Shown here piece after piece: positions 1 to 11,031 of a stretch of 64,000 bases of DNA (within the stretch, counting starts at the first letter, position 1; every line of letters starts with the position of its first letter). Location: NCBI GenBank assembly GCA_001599715.1, contig BCHU01000011.1, positions 682,001 to 746,000 on the forward strand. Direction: 5' to 3'. A model generated the notes under the pieces. That model did not search any database and was not told where the DNA came from. It worked only from the letters and a program-made list of their open reading frames with translations. Made by a program: the position numbers and the translations under genes. Source of the stretch: Phaeotremella fagi. Taxonomy: Eukaryota > Basidiomycota > Tremellomycetes > Tremellales > Phaeotremellaceae.

Positions 1-804
1 ATCCCAATCTTTACCTAATCTACCGTCATCCACTGAATCATCTTGATAAATCGAACCAGTAGCAGTCGCAGTCGCACTACCACTGTCCGGAAAGAATTGA
101 TGATAATATTCTTGATCGTACGCTGACCAATTGCCATTTGGTAATTGATAATAACCAGGATAAGGATCATTGAGAGTAGGTACTGGCGGGATGTAATCTG
201 AGACTTCAGGTGCTGAGATTAATTTCGTTGGTGGTTTTGATGAGTTCTTAGAAGACGATGGGGTAGGAGTTGAGGATGACGTCGAGGCTAATCCGAATAA
301 ATCTAATGGATCACCGTCACCTTCATCCTCCTTCTCCTTCGCTTTCTCGGCAGCTCGAGCGATTGAGGACGGTAGTAATAACCCTTTCTTTGAGTCAGAC
401 GATTTGGCCATAGATTTATTAACCATTAATGTAGATTTCGTATTGGTGTTGGTACTAGGTAGTTTCCTTTTGGGAGGAGGTAACATCCCAAGTAACGATG
501 ATCTACATCAAGTCAATAACCGTCAATCGTTGCGAAAAGACACATACGACCCAGCTCCTTTATGTAATTTTGACCTTTTGAGTTCTCTCTCATCGTCATC
601 GTCAACATCGTCCCTCTCTTTTCTTTCAATTTGATCCCCATCCACATCTGCAGCTGACGATTTGGGTAGGTCAAGTGTTATCTTTATAGGAGCTTTCTTT
701 TTGGGTTTAGGTACTGGGACCGGGGCTGTAATTGATTTCGAAGGTTTGGACGTGTCATTTGCGTTATCTGAATCAGAATCTGATGCGTAGTTGGCTAATA
801 ACAT
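1..804 (-). CDS. PRCC: PRCC-like protein (MAD2L2/spliceosome-associated), 3' end outside window
   Basis: Exons 548-804 and 1-502; the intron 503-547 has a GTATGT donor and a TAG acceptor, and joining restores the reading frame. The N-terminus starts MLLANYASDSDSDN and is followed by a proline/lysine stretch and ITLDLPKSS, then an SSLLGMLPPPKRKLP block, then an acidic/Ser linker and YPGYYQLPNGNWSAYD. The SSLL..LP.PK block and the tail rich in Tyr and Trp match the architecture of PRCC (mitotic checkpoint regulator, MAD2B-interacting) proteins, which are nuclear and associate with splicing factors. The C-terminal end runs off the window, so the protein is incomplete. Assignment rests on motif order, not on an alignment. 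It is divergent from the EF-G gene, with 185 bp between the start codons. Confidence 0.6.
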
Positions 805-989
805 TGTTGTTATTGATGGGGATGTTGAAGATGTAGGTGAAAGATGGTCATTCTAATATTACAGCTTTAAGTTAAGTTCATCCAAGGAAATCACGTGATC
901 TCAAAAGTTGGTTTTTGGACTTTTTCGACAATCCCAACGTTTTTATCCAAACCAAAAATCAATCATAACCCACTTAAGACAACCCAAAA

Positions 990-3944
990 ATGTCACTCTC
1001 AAGAATAGGCGGCCGACTCACAAGAACCCCACAAATCACTTCAATAGCCCGAACAAGAGTTTTACGTAGGGCACCGATCCTACTCACCCAACCGATCTCT
1101 TTTTCTCCGTCGTTGTCAGTTTTACCTCGACGATTCGCTTCGACTGCTACTGCTACTGCTGTTGCTAGTGAGGAGGATGGGGAAGAGGTTGTTTGGCCTG
1201 AAAGGATTTTACCTGTTTTGAATGATTCTGATGTGAAGCGTTTGAAGAGACAGAGGAATGTTGGAATGTATGTTGGATCGATATCGTTTTCAAAAGGGGT
1301 TTGGCTGATGTTAGCATCAATTTTCTAGTTCTGCTCATATCGATTCTGGTAAAACGACATTAACAGAGAGAGTAAGTTCTTCCTCCATCTACTTCCCAAA
1401 ATACATTCCTGGAAACATCTAATCGAAAAATAGGTCCTATACTATACAGGTAGAATCCGTGATATCCACGAAGTCAGAGGTCGGGATGCCGTTGGAGCCA
1501 AGATGGATTCCATGGAACTAGAACGAGAAAAGGGAATAACTATCCAGAGTGCAGCTACGTTCTGTGATTGGACTGCTGGACCTCCACCCAACGAATTGGT
1601 CACTGAACTTGTCGGGGAAGGGGAGAAAGAAAAATACAGTATCAACATCATCGATACTCCTGGACACGTTGATTTTACCATCGAAGTCGAGAGGGCTTTG
1701 CGTGTTTTGGATGGGGCTGTATTAGTTCTTTGTGCCGTTAGTGGTGTTCAGGTGAATCTCTTTTTTCTTCTCAGTTCGTTGAAGGTGACTGAACAATTCA
1801 TGTTTAGAGTCAAACTATCACTGTCGATCGTCAAATGAGACGGTACAATGTCCCACGTTTAGCTTTTATCAACAAGATGGATCGGTAGGTCGCCAATTGT
1901 GAATGAAAATATTGTTCAGCTAACACACTTTTAGAGCTGGCTCGAACCCATTCCGTGTTGTTGGTCAATTGAGGGCGAAATTACGTATGAACGCTGCAGC
2001 GGTTCAAGTTCCAATTGGTGGTGAAAGTGATTTCGCTGGTGTTGTTGATTTAGTCAGAATGAAGGCGATCTACAACGAAGGTGTTAAAGGGTAAGCAACA
2101 CGGATTTGACAATGACTAAAATTATTAGAAACAACGTTGTCGAAGCTGAAATCCCAGAATCAGTGCTCGCACTTGCAGAAGAAAAACGAGCTGAATTGAT
2201 CGAACATCTATCCGAAGCCGATGAAACGCTTTGTGATCTGTTCCTCGACGAGAAACCAATTTCGAATCTAGATATCGCGCAGGCATTAAGACGAGCGACA
2301 GTCTCATTACGGTTCACCCCCGTTTTCATGGGCTCAGCAATTAAAAACACTGGAGTTCAATCCTTACTTGATGGAATCTGTGCCTACCTACCAGATCCTT
2401 CTGAAGTACCTTCACAAGCTCTTGATACGACTTTGCCGGAGACTGCACCACCAGTTCCATTGGTACCAGCAACCGATGCCCCGTTAGTTGGTCTCGCTTT
2501 CAAACTCGAAGAAGGTCGTTATGGTCAATTAACTTATATGAGGGTTTATCAAGGAAATTTGAAAAGAGGTGGTTTGATTTATAACGCTAGATCGGGGAAG
2601 AAAGTTAAAGTACCTAGATTGGTGAGAATGCATTCGGATGAGATGGAAGTAAGTAGGGGATTCTCAGGGGAAATCTTGGTAGGATGGATCAACTGACGTT
2701 TTACGATAGGATGTTGAATCTATTGGAGCAGGAGAGATTTGTGCAATGTTCGGTGTAGAATGTTCTTCAGGTGACACTTTCACCGATGGATCGACATCTT
2801 ATTCAATGGTTAGTTGTCTTGGTTTGGGCGTGTTGTTCCAGAAGAACTAACCGATATACCAGACTTCAATGTTCGTTCCCGAACCTGTTATTTCGTTATC
2901 AATTCGCCCTGAAGGCAATGAATCTCCAAATTTCTCAAGGGCTCTTAACAGATTCCAAAAAGAAGATCCAACTTTCAGAGTCCACGTCGATTCAGAATCT
3001 TCCGAGGTGAGTTGAACTTGATTCAAATTAGTAACGTTTCACTAATCCTTTGAACGAACCACAGACGATCATCTCAGGAATGGGTGAACTTCATTTAGAC
3101 ATCTACGTCGAAAGAATGAAACGTGAATACAACGTAGCCTGCGTAACCGGTAAACCAAGAGTCGCTTTCCGTGAAACGATCACTGAATCGTCGAAATTCG
3201 ATTATACACATAAAAAACAAACAGGTGGAGCTGGTCAATTCGGTAAAGTCAAAGGACTTATCGAACCAATGGAGAAGGATTCGGAAACCAAAAAAGACAC
3301 CGCGTTTGAGAACAGAGTTGTTGGTGGTAACATCCCTAATCAATACATACCTGCGATTGAAAAGGTAAGTCAATAATATCTTTTGCAAGAAATACTTAGA
3401 TACTGAAATATCATCAGGGATTCCAAGAAGCTCTCGACAGAGGTATGCTAACAGGTCATCAAATCAACGGTGTCAGATTCATCCTCGAAGACGGTGCAGC
3501 GCATACCGTCGATTCATCAGAACTGGCTTTCAGACTAGCAGCCCTAGGTGCATTCAAGGAAGCCTTCCTTAAAGCCAAACCAGTCATTCTAGAACCTGTC
3601 ATGACGGTTGAAGTTGTCGCACCGATTGAATTCCAGGGTACGGTTATTGGAGCGATCAATCAACGGAAGGGAACTATCATCGATACTGAGATCAGGGATG
3701 ATGAGTTTACGTTGACGGCTGAAGTTGCTTTGAACGATATGTTTGGTTATTCTAGTCAGTTGAGGGGTATGACGCAGGGTAAAGGTAAGTCCTATTTCTC
3801 AAATTGGAATCGAAATTTGACTGATGGATTTGCGTTCTTTTAGGTGAATTCTCAATGGAATATAAAACCCATTCTCCTGTCATGGCAAATATCCAACGAG
3901 AGATGACAGAAGCGTATAAAAAGAAACAACTTGATAGGAATTAG
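990..3944 (+). CDS. MEF1: mitochondrial elongation factor G (translation)
   Basis: Eleven exons: 990-1267, 1329-1371, 1434-1751, 1808-1884, 1935-2090, 2129-2648, 2710-2808, 2863-3006, 3065-3364, 3418-3784 and 3844-3944, giving about 800 residues. An Arg/Ser-rich start with few acidic residues ([19 protein letters not shown]) looks like a mitochondrial presequence. GTPase motifs are in order: [10 protein letters not shown] (P-loop), [11 protein letters not shown] (switch I), DTPGHVDF (switch II) and NKMDR (G4). Later exons carry the domain II-V hallmarks [21 protein letters not shown] and the C-terminal [17 protein letters not shown]. It catalyses GTP-driven translocation on mitochondrial ribosomes. 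Length and motifs agree with the family, so this is an ordinary intact copy. The mitochondrial MEF1 form is preferred over the recycling factor MEF2 because of the overall EF-G-like switch and domain IV sequence. Confidence 0.95.
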
Positions 3945-4369
3945 AATCAGATCTTGTGCTTTGCTTTCAGTTCTTGTGATCGGTAACGATTTGACGATAG
4001 ATTTCTTCGCTCCTATTTATCTTATATTTTTGGGAATAGAATAACTGTACCGGTACTACGTGTAAATTAGGAAAACACTGCATGATGAATATGAACACAT
4101 CACCTCTCTAACTTATATCTACAATCAATACTTTCATGAGTATGGTTTGGAAATAATCGATACAGATCAAACCTTGTCGATTCATTCATCTTGAGTAAAT
4201 CCCATCTCATCTTTCTCATCCCACTCTTCATGAATATACAATCAAACAACCCGTCATCACCGTCTCATAATTGATATGATCAACGTACCCAAATACATGT
4301 GGACTCTAATGTACAAAGCAAATGTCTATCTCTCTGATAAGTACAGAATATATGTTTCCTTTCAGGTCA
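3945..4369. other. convergent intergenic region between EF-G and ABC transporter genes
   Basis: About 425 bp between two stop codons, AT-rich, presumably holding both 3' UTRs. A 10-bp palindrome GTACCGGTAC lies at about 4047-4056. No ORF, tRNA or repeat of note. Confidence 0.6.
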
Positions 4370-7191
4370 TCAATCAAATCCTTCTCTTTGAAGATTGAAC
4401 AGTTCATAGTATCTTCCTTGTAAGGCCATCAAGGTATCGTGGGAACCGATTTCTGCAATTGTCTACGATAGGGTTAGATACACTGCCTCCTTAAATCTGA
4501 CTTACGCCTTCCTCTACCACGGCGATTTTATCAGCTTTACGAACTAAGATATAACGTTAGTCTTAAATTATATGACTATGAAAGAAATTTTCTACCTGTT
4601 GAGAATCTGTGTGAGATATAGATCGTCGTAGTCTTTCGACCGTTACTGTTAGACAACGCGTGGATTCTTTGAAACAACTGGGATTCAGCTCTTGGATCAA
4701 GTGAAGCTGAAGGTTCACTACAGATAGTCGATCAGTCATGCAACTCCAAATTCAAAGACTTCACTGGGACTTACTCGAAAACAACTAAATCAGCTTCATC
4801 AGATTTAAGGAAAGCTCGTGATAGAGCTACACGTTGCCATTGACCACCTGATAACGCTGTCTCGTAAACTTTATCATTTCTACTCTTCTTATCCCTCTTA
4901 ACTGGTTTCAATTCTGATCCTAAACCATCCGTTGGACCAGGACGTCCAGCATCATCCGATATACCATTCTCTGTACCGTTTTTACCGGCTTTACCACTTT
5001 TCTTGAGTTTTTTACTTCCACCACGTTTAGAACCTTTCTCGATTTGGATGGTTGTTTCGTTACCACTCAAACCACTGCTATCACCACTACCATAATCACC
5101 ACCAGAATCAGGAACACTTTTACCATCCAACATTCCGTGGAAACCGACTTTTTTAAGTACCCCCTCAGCCCCACCTCTTGTTATAGCTGTTCCAATAGCG
5201 TCTTGATCTTGAATGAATTCAACAGATCCAAGACCAACGTTCTCACCTAACGTCAAAGGATATTTTGAGAAATCTTGAAACAAACATGCAGTTCTTTTGT
5301 GAAGTGAATCTGGTGATATCTTCTTTGACGGCAGATCATTGATGAAAAGTTCACCGTCGTGATCGTATAAACCCATCAATACCTTGACCAGAGTCGATTT
5401 ACCACCTCCATTGAATCCAACGATCGCTAACGTTTCACCTGGATTGATCGAAATGTTGATATCTCTCAGAACCGGTGTTTCGGAAACTGGATAAGTGAAA
5501 CTGAGATTTCGAGCTTCGATCTTGATACCTCCTTCGACTCTTATCGTCTCGTAATTGACGAGTTCTTCATGTAATCCACGACGATACATCAACTCATGAG
5601 ATTCGGGATCCTCACTTGCTTCTAAATAAGCAGCCAAGTAGAAGATCATGTGGAATGTTTCTCTCATAGATTTAGTCCATGCTTTGACCGAACGTAAGAG
5701 TGAATCTGAGGTGGATTGGTACATCCTGATGGAACCTAACGTGAGCGGAGTGTCGAGTGCACGAACGGCCAAAAGAACCTAAAGCTTGATTAGCATGTCT
5801 TACTCTACTTCTCCGTTAACTTACGTAGAACGCATTCTGTATACTCTCTCGACCGAAACCTAAACTTAAATCTAAAATCTTCCCAGTGTTACGAGTTTTA
5901 TGTGCCAGCTTCAACTTTCTAATTCGTACTGCGTCCCATTTATCCAATATCCAATCTTTCAATCCATAAAGTACAACTTCTTGTTTGTAAGTCCCGCTCA
6001 TACCCATCTCGCGGATGATCTTCTCTTGACGTTTAGTCTTGTAGTATTCACTTCTTTCATTACTAACAACCCGTCGAGTGGGACGTGTGTACCAAGTTGA
6101 AATCACTTTGAATAGTGAAGGTGCAAGCGAAAGGAAAATTAGTACGATTGATGTTATATTCAAATTGATAAAAGCTGGCGATATAGTTTTCATCAACAAG
6201 ACAGTCTGTGTGAAGACTTCGATGAACATCGTCAAAACTTGAAATGCTGATTGAATCGCCCCAAAGGGACCATTGCCGTTACCGCCTCTTTTACCGGATG
6301 GAATCCCAGTGAGTGACACAGGGGCTTCGAATCCAGCAAAAACACCAGCTTCATACAATAAACTGTTGAGGAAAGGTGATGATAAGGAAGGAATGGAGAG
6401 TGAAAGTCGAGCTTTCATGTAATTCTTTTCCATGGTATGATTGATATAATCCTAAAGACAAGAATTGGCTAGATTCGACCTGCTATCGTTGGAAAACTCA
6501 CTTTTACGAATTGATCGTTATCTTGAGAGAAGAAGATGAAGATGTCTTCACCAAGTGTCCACAAAAGAGATAGACCAGCGCTCGTAAGAACCTCTCTGGT
6601 ATCAATGGCATGATTCTCGAAACTCTTCTGAACCATATCGTAGAGTTGAGCTGTTGCCCAAATTCTAAAGGAGTCACGTCGCGTCAACAAAACATAACAC
6701 GGTATGATGAAAACAAAATAACAACGAACATACTTTCCAGCAGGAATAACACCTTTAAACATTCTACCAACGAGGAAAAGAACCATTCGAACCTTGTTCT
6801 GTCCCCAGAACAAATCCAAGAATCGTCTCCAACTCAATGAAACGATTTCAACGGCCAGTTTGAAATTCTCAATGTTCATAGGGCGTTCTTCACCTTTAAC
6901 TCGGATTAATCCTGTTTCAGGATCTTCACGAGATTTCAACCATAGCTGAGTCAACTTTCGTCTTTCGACTTTACCATTTTCAGCTTGGTCTTGGTTTTGG
7001 CTTTGGGTATCGGTTTCGGTATCGTTCTCGTCAGTGTTGATTCTTACATCCGGATGTGAGTTCCGATCTCCATTTTCTTTTTGGGTTTCGGAGAAAGGTT
7101 GTTGATCTTGATTGAATTGTTGGTGGTTGGTCTCTTCTGGACGTCTCCTACGTAGACCGTCCATGGTATTGTTGTAGGTTGACTTGGTCAT
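4370..7191 (-). CDS. ABC transporter, one membrane domain plus one C-terminal ATPase domain with an insert
   Basis: Exons on the minus strand: 6734-7191, 6502-6664, 5825-6451, 4775-5778, 4596-4717, 4506-4543 and 4370-4462, about 834 residues. The intron at 6665-6733 is 69 bp and in frame, so retention would add 23 residues. I removed it because it leaves VIPAGKIWATAQLYDMV, the usual ABC-exporter helix pattern. The first ~410 residues carry hydrophobic helices. The ATPase domain shows Walker A GFNGGGKST (about residue 537), the Q-loop LFQDFSKYPLT, signature LSGGQWQR, Walker B LVVFDEPSASLD and H-loop SHRFST, all intact. Between Q-loop and signature there is a Gly/Ser/Lys-rich insert of roughly 100 residues. 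The substrate cannot be told from sequence. The start could be ATG 7191 or the in-frame ATG 7164; an ATG at 7224 is also open. Confidence 0.85.
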
Positions 7192-7500
7192 AAATACACT
7201 ACACGTTAGCTGTGATGTAAACAACTACCAAAGGAGTAACTCGTACACGACTCGAGAGCCATTTGAGATGGAGTGACACTAATTAAATTGATGGATTGAT
7301 GGATTGATGGTAACTGGAAAGATTGATGGTAACTTGATTGATTGTAACTCTTACAGGCACGGTTTCATAACGTCAATCAAAAGTCTACACTGACGCAATG
7401 ATCCACACGCAATCTTATGAGACCCGAATAACGTCAAAATCACACGGAGATTTGCGGCATTAGACTTTTTATTTCGCATACATCAATGATACTCTACAAA
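7192..7500. other. intergenic region with short tandem repeat
   Basis: About 309 bp between the ABC transporter start and the stop of the acyl-CoA synthetase-like gene, both on the minus strand. It contains three tandem copies of ATTGATGG at 7287-7310 and a fourth at 7322-7329; the third and fourth copies are each followed by TAACT. It serves as promoter of the ABC gene and 3' UTR of its neighbour. Confidence 0.55.
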
Positions 7501-9544
7501 TCAGACAATAACAAAAGTACCATTCGTACGAACTTTAGCTGATTCACCAATGTCAACCCATCTAATCACCACCACGAGATCAGCACGAAACAAAAGTGTA
7601 CATAGACAGAACTCACCCTTCAACTGACTCCTCACCAACTTTCTCAAGGACACCAGGTCCTCTAATCCAGATCCTACCTTCTATCTTGTTTTCACCTTCA
7701 ACCCCATCACCTTTAAGTACGACTTCGACGTTACTGGCTGGAGGACCGACGTGGACTTTTTCAGATTTTCCATTGGAACCGGAATTGAGGTGGAATAAGT
7801 CGGGTAGAGATTCTAATTGTAAATCGTAATAGTAAGAGACGAAAACCGGTCCCATTGAATATGGTGATGGATGAAGTCTGGTTGTTGGTATTGAAAGTAA
7901 TACATGAGATAAACCAAGTGTTTCAGCGACGGGTGAATCTAATCATTGGATTGTGAAGTTAATACAGATTCTCATTCTAAACCAGAAGTCACCTACCTCC
8001 TACAACGGCTATACTTCTCAATTGTTCACCAGCTAACCCACCCGCAGCATTCTCTCTAATACCTCTCCAAACAAGACCTTCCCAAATCCCTTTCCTAGAA
8101 ACACGACCTGCCTCAAGTGAAGTTAATTTATGTCGAGCAGCGAAAGAAGCCAGTGGATGTTGAAGGAATTCCTCTTGAAGACGATTAATCAAAGTAGTAT
8201 GATGAGAGGATTTCCTACATCGATCAGTAAAACATTTTCATCATCAACTTACAAAAAGAGAATAGTTGGTTTAGATCCTGTCTTGAGAGTATCTAGGGTA
8301 TCGTTTTCTTCCCAGGAGGGTTCTGGATTTCCGATGAACCTAAATCCGACACCTGGCTTCAGAGCTGATCTCATGAATTTCACCTACCGCTCCAAACACT
8401 AGCTAAAGCAATTGTCATGCCCAAAGGTGAATCAAGTCTAACCGCCGACGCAACTACATCCTTCAAAGCAGCAGATGGACGTTTATCAGCAGGGAAAAGG
8501 GAAAGTAAAGCTGCGATTCCGGCAGTAATGTTCTGTTCTGTCAGTACCAGACTTGGGGAGTTACTCACTAGATGAGTGACTTTAACAACACTCTCATCGG
8601 TGTAGAAGTAAGAATGGATGTCGTTAAAATGTGAATCTACTTGAGATCAGCTTGATAAAGTCGAGTGAAAAAAGATGAGTCCGTACCAGGAATGACTTTT
8701 TCGATCTTTTCACCTGCATCCCAAATCTCATCCCAGAATCTAACGTTCAAACCCCTCTCTCGAGCCTCTTTGATAGAATCATCAACGAAACCCTTTTCAC
8801 CTTGAACATCACCAACCACAAGCACGCTAACTGAACTACCGCAATCCTCCCAGACCTGTTCGATAACGTCATCTACTAGATTTTTGTGAACGACAACCAA
8901 AGATGGTTTGGGATGATCAGTGGTTGTCAGAGCTTTCGTTAGTAGTTTTGGTGATGGCAGGATAATTAATGGTGTTGAAGGTGGGACAGAGAGTGATAAT
9001 AAGAGAAGGGGGAAGGTTGTTGATGGTGATGGAGGAAGGAGGGTTAATATTGGGGTAGGTGATGTGGGGGATGTCGAGAGATTGGGGAATAGGTTGTATA
9101 GACCCAATGGAAGAAGATGGATTAATTCGCTAAGTGATTCATTGGACAGCTGTACCAGATATCAGATTAATCGTAGACATGTTATCTAAGAACTCACATT
9201 GACATCAAGGATCGATCGTTGTAAACCTCCTTTCTCAGCAACGATATCCTGAACAGATTTCAAAGAACTTGCAGGTCGAACCGTAAGCTAAAAAAAACAA
9301 TATCCCAATCAGAATGTATTCCAAACAACAGAAAGTAGAATTCATGACCTACAGGTGAACCTTGTCCAGTTGCCCAAGAACGATAAACCCCACTCTCACC
9401 GGGTTTACGGACATTACTGACATCACTCTGTTTACCGAAAATAAGAGGATGAACTAATGGTGAAGGACGTGAGAATTTTCTGTAGAGTAGTAAGACCGTG
9501 AGGGCTGATAGAAGTATTAAAGTGAGATTATCGATTTGGAACAT
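7501..9544 (-). CDS. membrane-anchored acyl-CoA synthetase-like protein, probably degenerate
   Basis: Eight exons: 9353-9544, 9198-9287, 8687-9149, 8388-8636, 8253-8352, 7997-8214, 7617-7938 and 7501-7561, about 564 residues. All junction phases are consistent; the intron 8353-8387 is only 35 bp. The N-terminus MFQIDNLTLILLSALTVLLL is a membrane anchor. Segments such as PGGLQ-like N-terminal text, LTEQNITAGIAALL, IRGPGVLEKVG and GWVDIGESAKVRTNGTFVIV follow the layout of AMP-forming long-chain acyl-CoA synthetases. However, the Ser/Thr/Gly-rich ATP loop (family form TSGTTGxPKG) is replaced by YFYTDESVVKVTH, the late TGD motif reads IGE, and the protein stops just after NGTFVIV, so the small C-terminal domain with the catalytic lysine is missing. 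Family membership is moderately sure; catalytic activity is doubtful. Confidence 0.6.
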
Positions 9545-9929
9545 GATGAATGGGTGGTTGTTGAAATGAGAAGTAGAGAGAGGATAATGTTCTGATTGAA
9601 CGGTGTAGCTTTAGCTGCGAGGTGAAACGTCTTTTTCAAGGGTTGTTTTAAAGTGCAATTTTAGCTCAAAGCTAGGTGGGCGACCTTTGAAACTGTCTTT
9701 TCTGTAAGTGAGATTGTAGTCACAAGAGTCTTGTGTAGATGCTCAACAAGGTTGATGTAAAGGTGAAAGTGAAAGTGAAAGTGAAAGTGAAAATAAAGAT
9801 GAAAGTAGAGGACAAGAATGAAATCAACGATACTTCTATTCGTGCACGCACGGCCGGTTACGTTACGTTGATTTGTTAATGCAATCCGCAACAACACCGC
9901 ATTTCCTTCCTCTCCTTTTGACAGCAAAA
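9545..9929. promoter_or_regulatory. divergent promoter with hexamer repeat
   Basis: 385 bp shared by the acyl-CoA synthetase-like gene and the cytochrome b5-like gene. It contains five perfect GTGAAA hexamers at 9763-9792 followed by degenerate copies. No coding sequence seen. Confidence 0.5.
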
Positions 9930-10986
9930 ATGGCAGAAATCTACATGGACACACCAGAAGATCTATATCCAGGAGGTAAGGTGTATTCCCACACTCGTGT
10001 GACAATGAGTTGAAAACTTCTCAGCTCGTCAACGTTCTAAACCAGGTATGGGACCCGGTGAAGAGATCTATGAAAAAGTATTAGATGCGTGAGTAGTTGG
10101 AATCACCGTTCTTTCTCAAGCACGCTAACGTCAAAGGCAATCAGGAATGGGAGATTAGTTTCCAACAAACCAGCCAACAGAGCTATCCTGAACGGTCAAA
10201 GGAAACGTAAAGAACACGAAGAGAAAGTAAAAAAGGACACCGAATATCGACGACAAAACCCAAACCTATCCACCCCAATACTGAAATACATCAAAAATCT
10301 CCTCGTCCTCCTAATCTTCCTACCCCTCCTCTCAAACTACCTAACCCATTCATACACCTTCAACCTGTATTCCCAACTCCGACCTAAACTAGTGAAATTA
10401 TGGCGTGAATCGGAATATAACCCCCAAAAGATCCAGATGGAGAGTTTCACGCCGATCCAATTGGCACGATATGACGGGAGTGATGTTGGGTTACCTGTTT
10501 ATTTGGCTATTGGGGGTGACGTTTTTGATGTTAGTGCCGGAAGAAGGATTTATGGTCCAGGTGGGAGTTATCATATGATGTAGGTTGGGTATCACAGCTG
10601 GAGTTACGACAGCTGATGACAATTGGTAGGGCTGGACGAGACGCTTCGAGATCCTTCGTTACGGGTTGTTTTGAAACTCATCTCACGCATGATTTACGTG
10701 GTTTATCAAAAGATGAATTGGAGGTATGTCTTATGAATCCCTGTTTTGATAAGTGTCAAGGTTGATAATTAAATTTACTTAGTCACTTAAGCGCTGGAAA
10801 ACCTTTTTCGCGAACCATGAAAAATACTTCAAAGTTGGTAAAATCATCAATCCAAGGATAAATCCTCGTTCACCTATACCGGCACCATGTCGTGATGACT
10901 CCCAAGCTCCAACCAGAGATGAAACCCATTCCGCACCAGACGTAATCAAAGGAAGTGGAAGTGGTGGAGCTCATCCTGAACTATGA
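9930..10986 (+). CDS. cytochrome b5-like heme/steroid-binding membrane protein (MAPR family)
   Basis: Exons 9930-9975, 10025-10088, 10145-10579, 10630-10723 and 10783-10986, about 280 residues. The acceptor at 10144 was chosen because the nearer AG at 10136 gives a stop. A basic N-terminal half (NGQRKRKEHEEKVKKD) precedes one transmembrane helix (IKNLLVLLIFLPLLSNYL). The C-terminal domain reads FTPIQLARYDG, PVYLAIGGDVFDVS, IYGPGGSYHMMAGRDASR and LKRWKTFFANHEKYFKVGKI, the hallmark order of membrane-associated progesterone receptor/Dap1 proteins, in which a tyrosine rather than His pair binds heme and the partner is often a cytochrome P450. The likely place is the ER or mitochondrial outer membrane. 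The stop lies only 45 bp from the stop of the convergent glucosidase II gene. Confidence 0.85.
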
Positions 10987-11031
10987 TCTGCATCAACAAA
11001 ATATGATATGTATAAAGATAAAATCAAAAAT

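Noticed and set aside
6665..6733. In-frame segment of the ABC transporter treated as coding sequence
   Set aside because: It has GTATGT and TTTAG borders and removing it restores the usual helix pattern; treated as an intron, although in-frame retention cannot be excluded.
8541..8571. 31-bp intron candidate in the acyl-CoA synthetase-like gene
   Set aside because: The sequence reads through in frame and removal breaks the frame.
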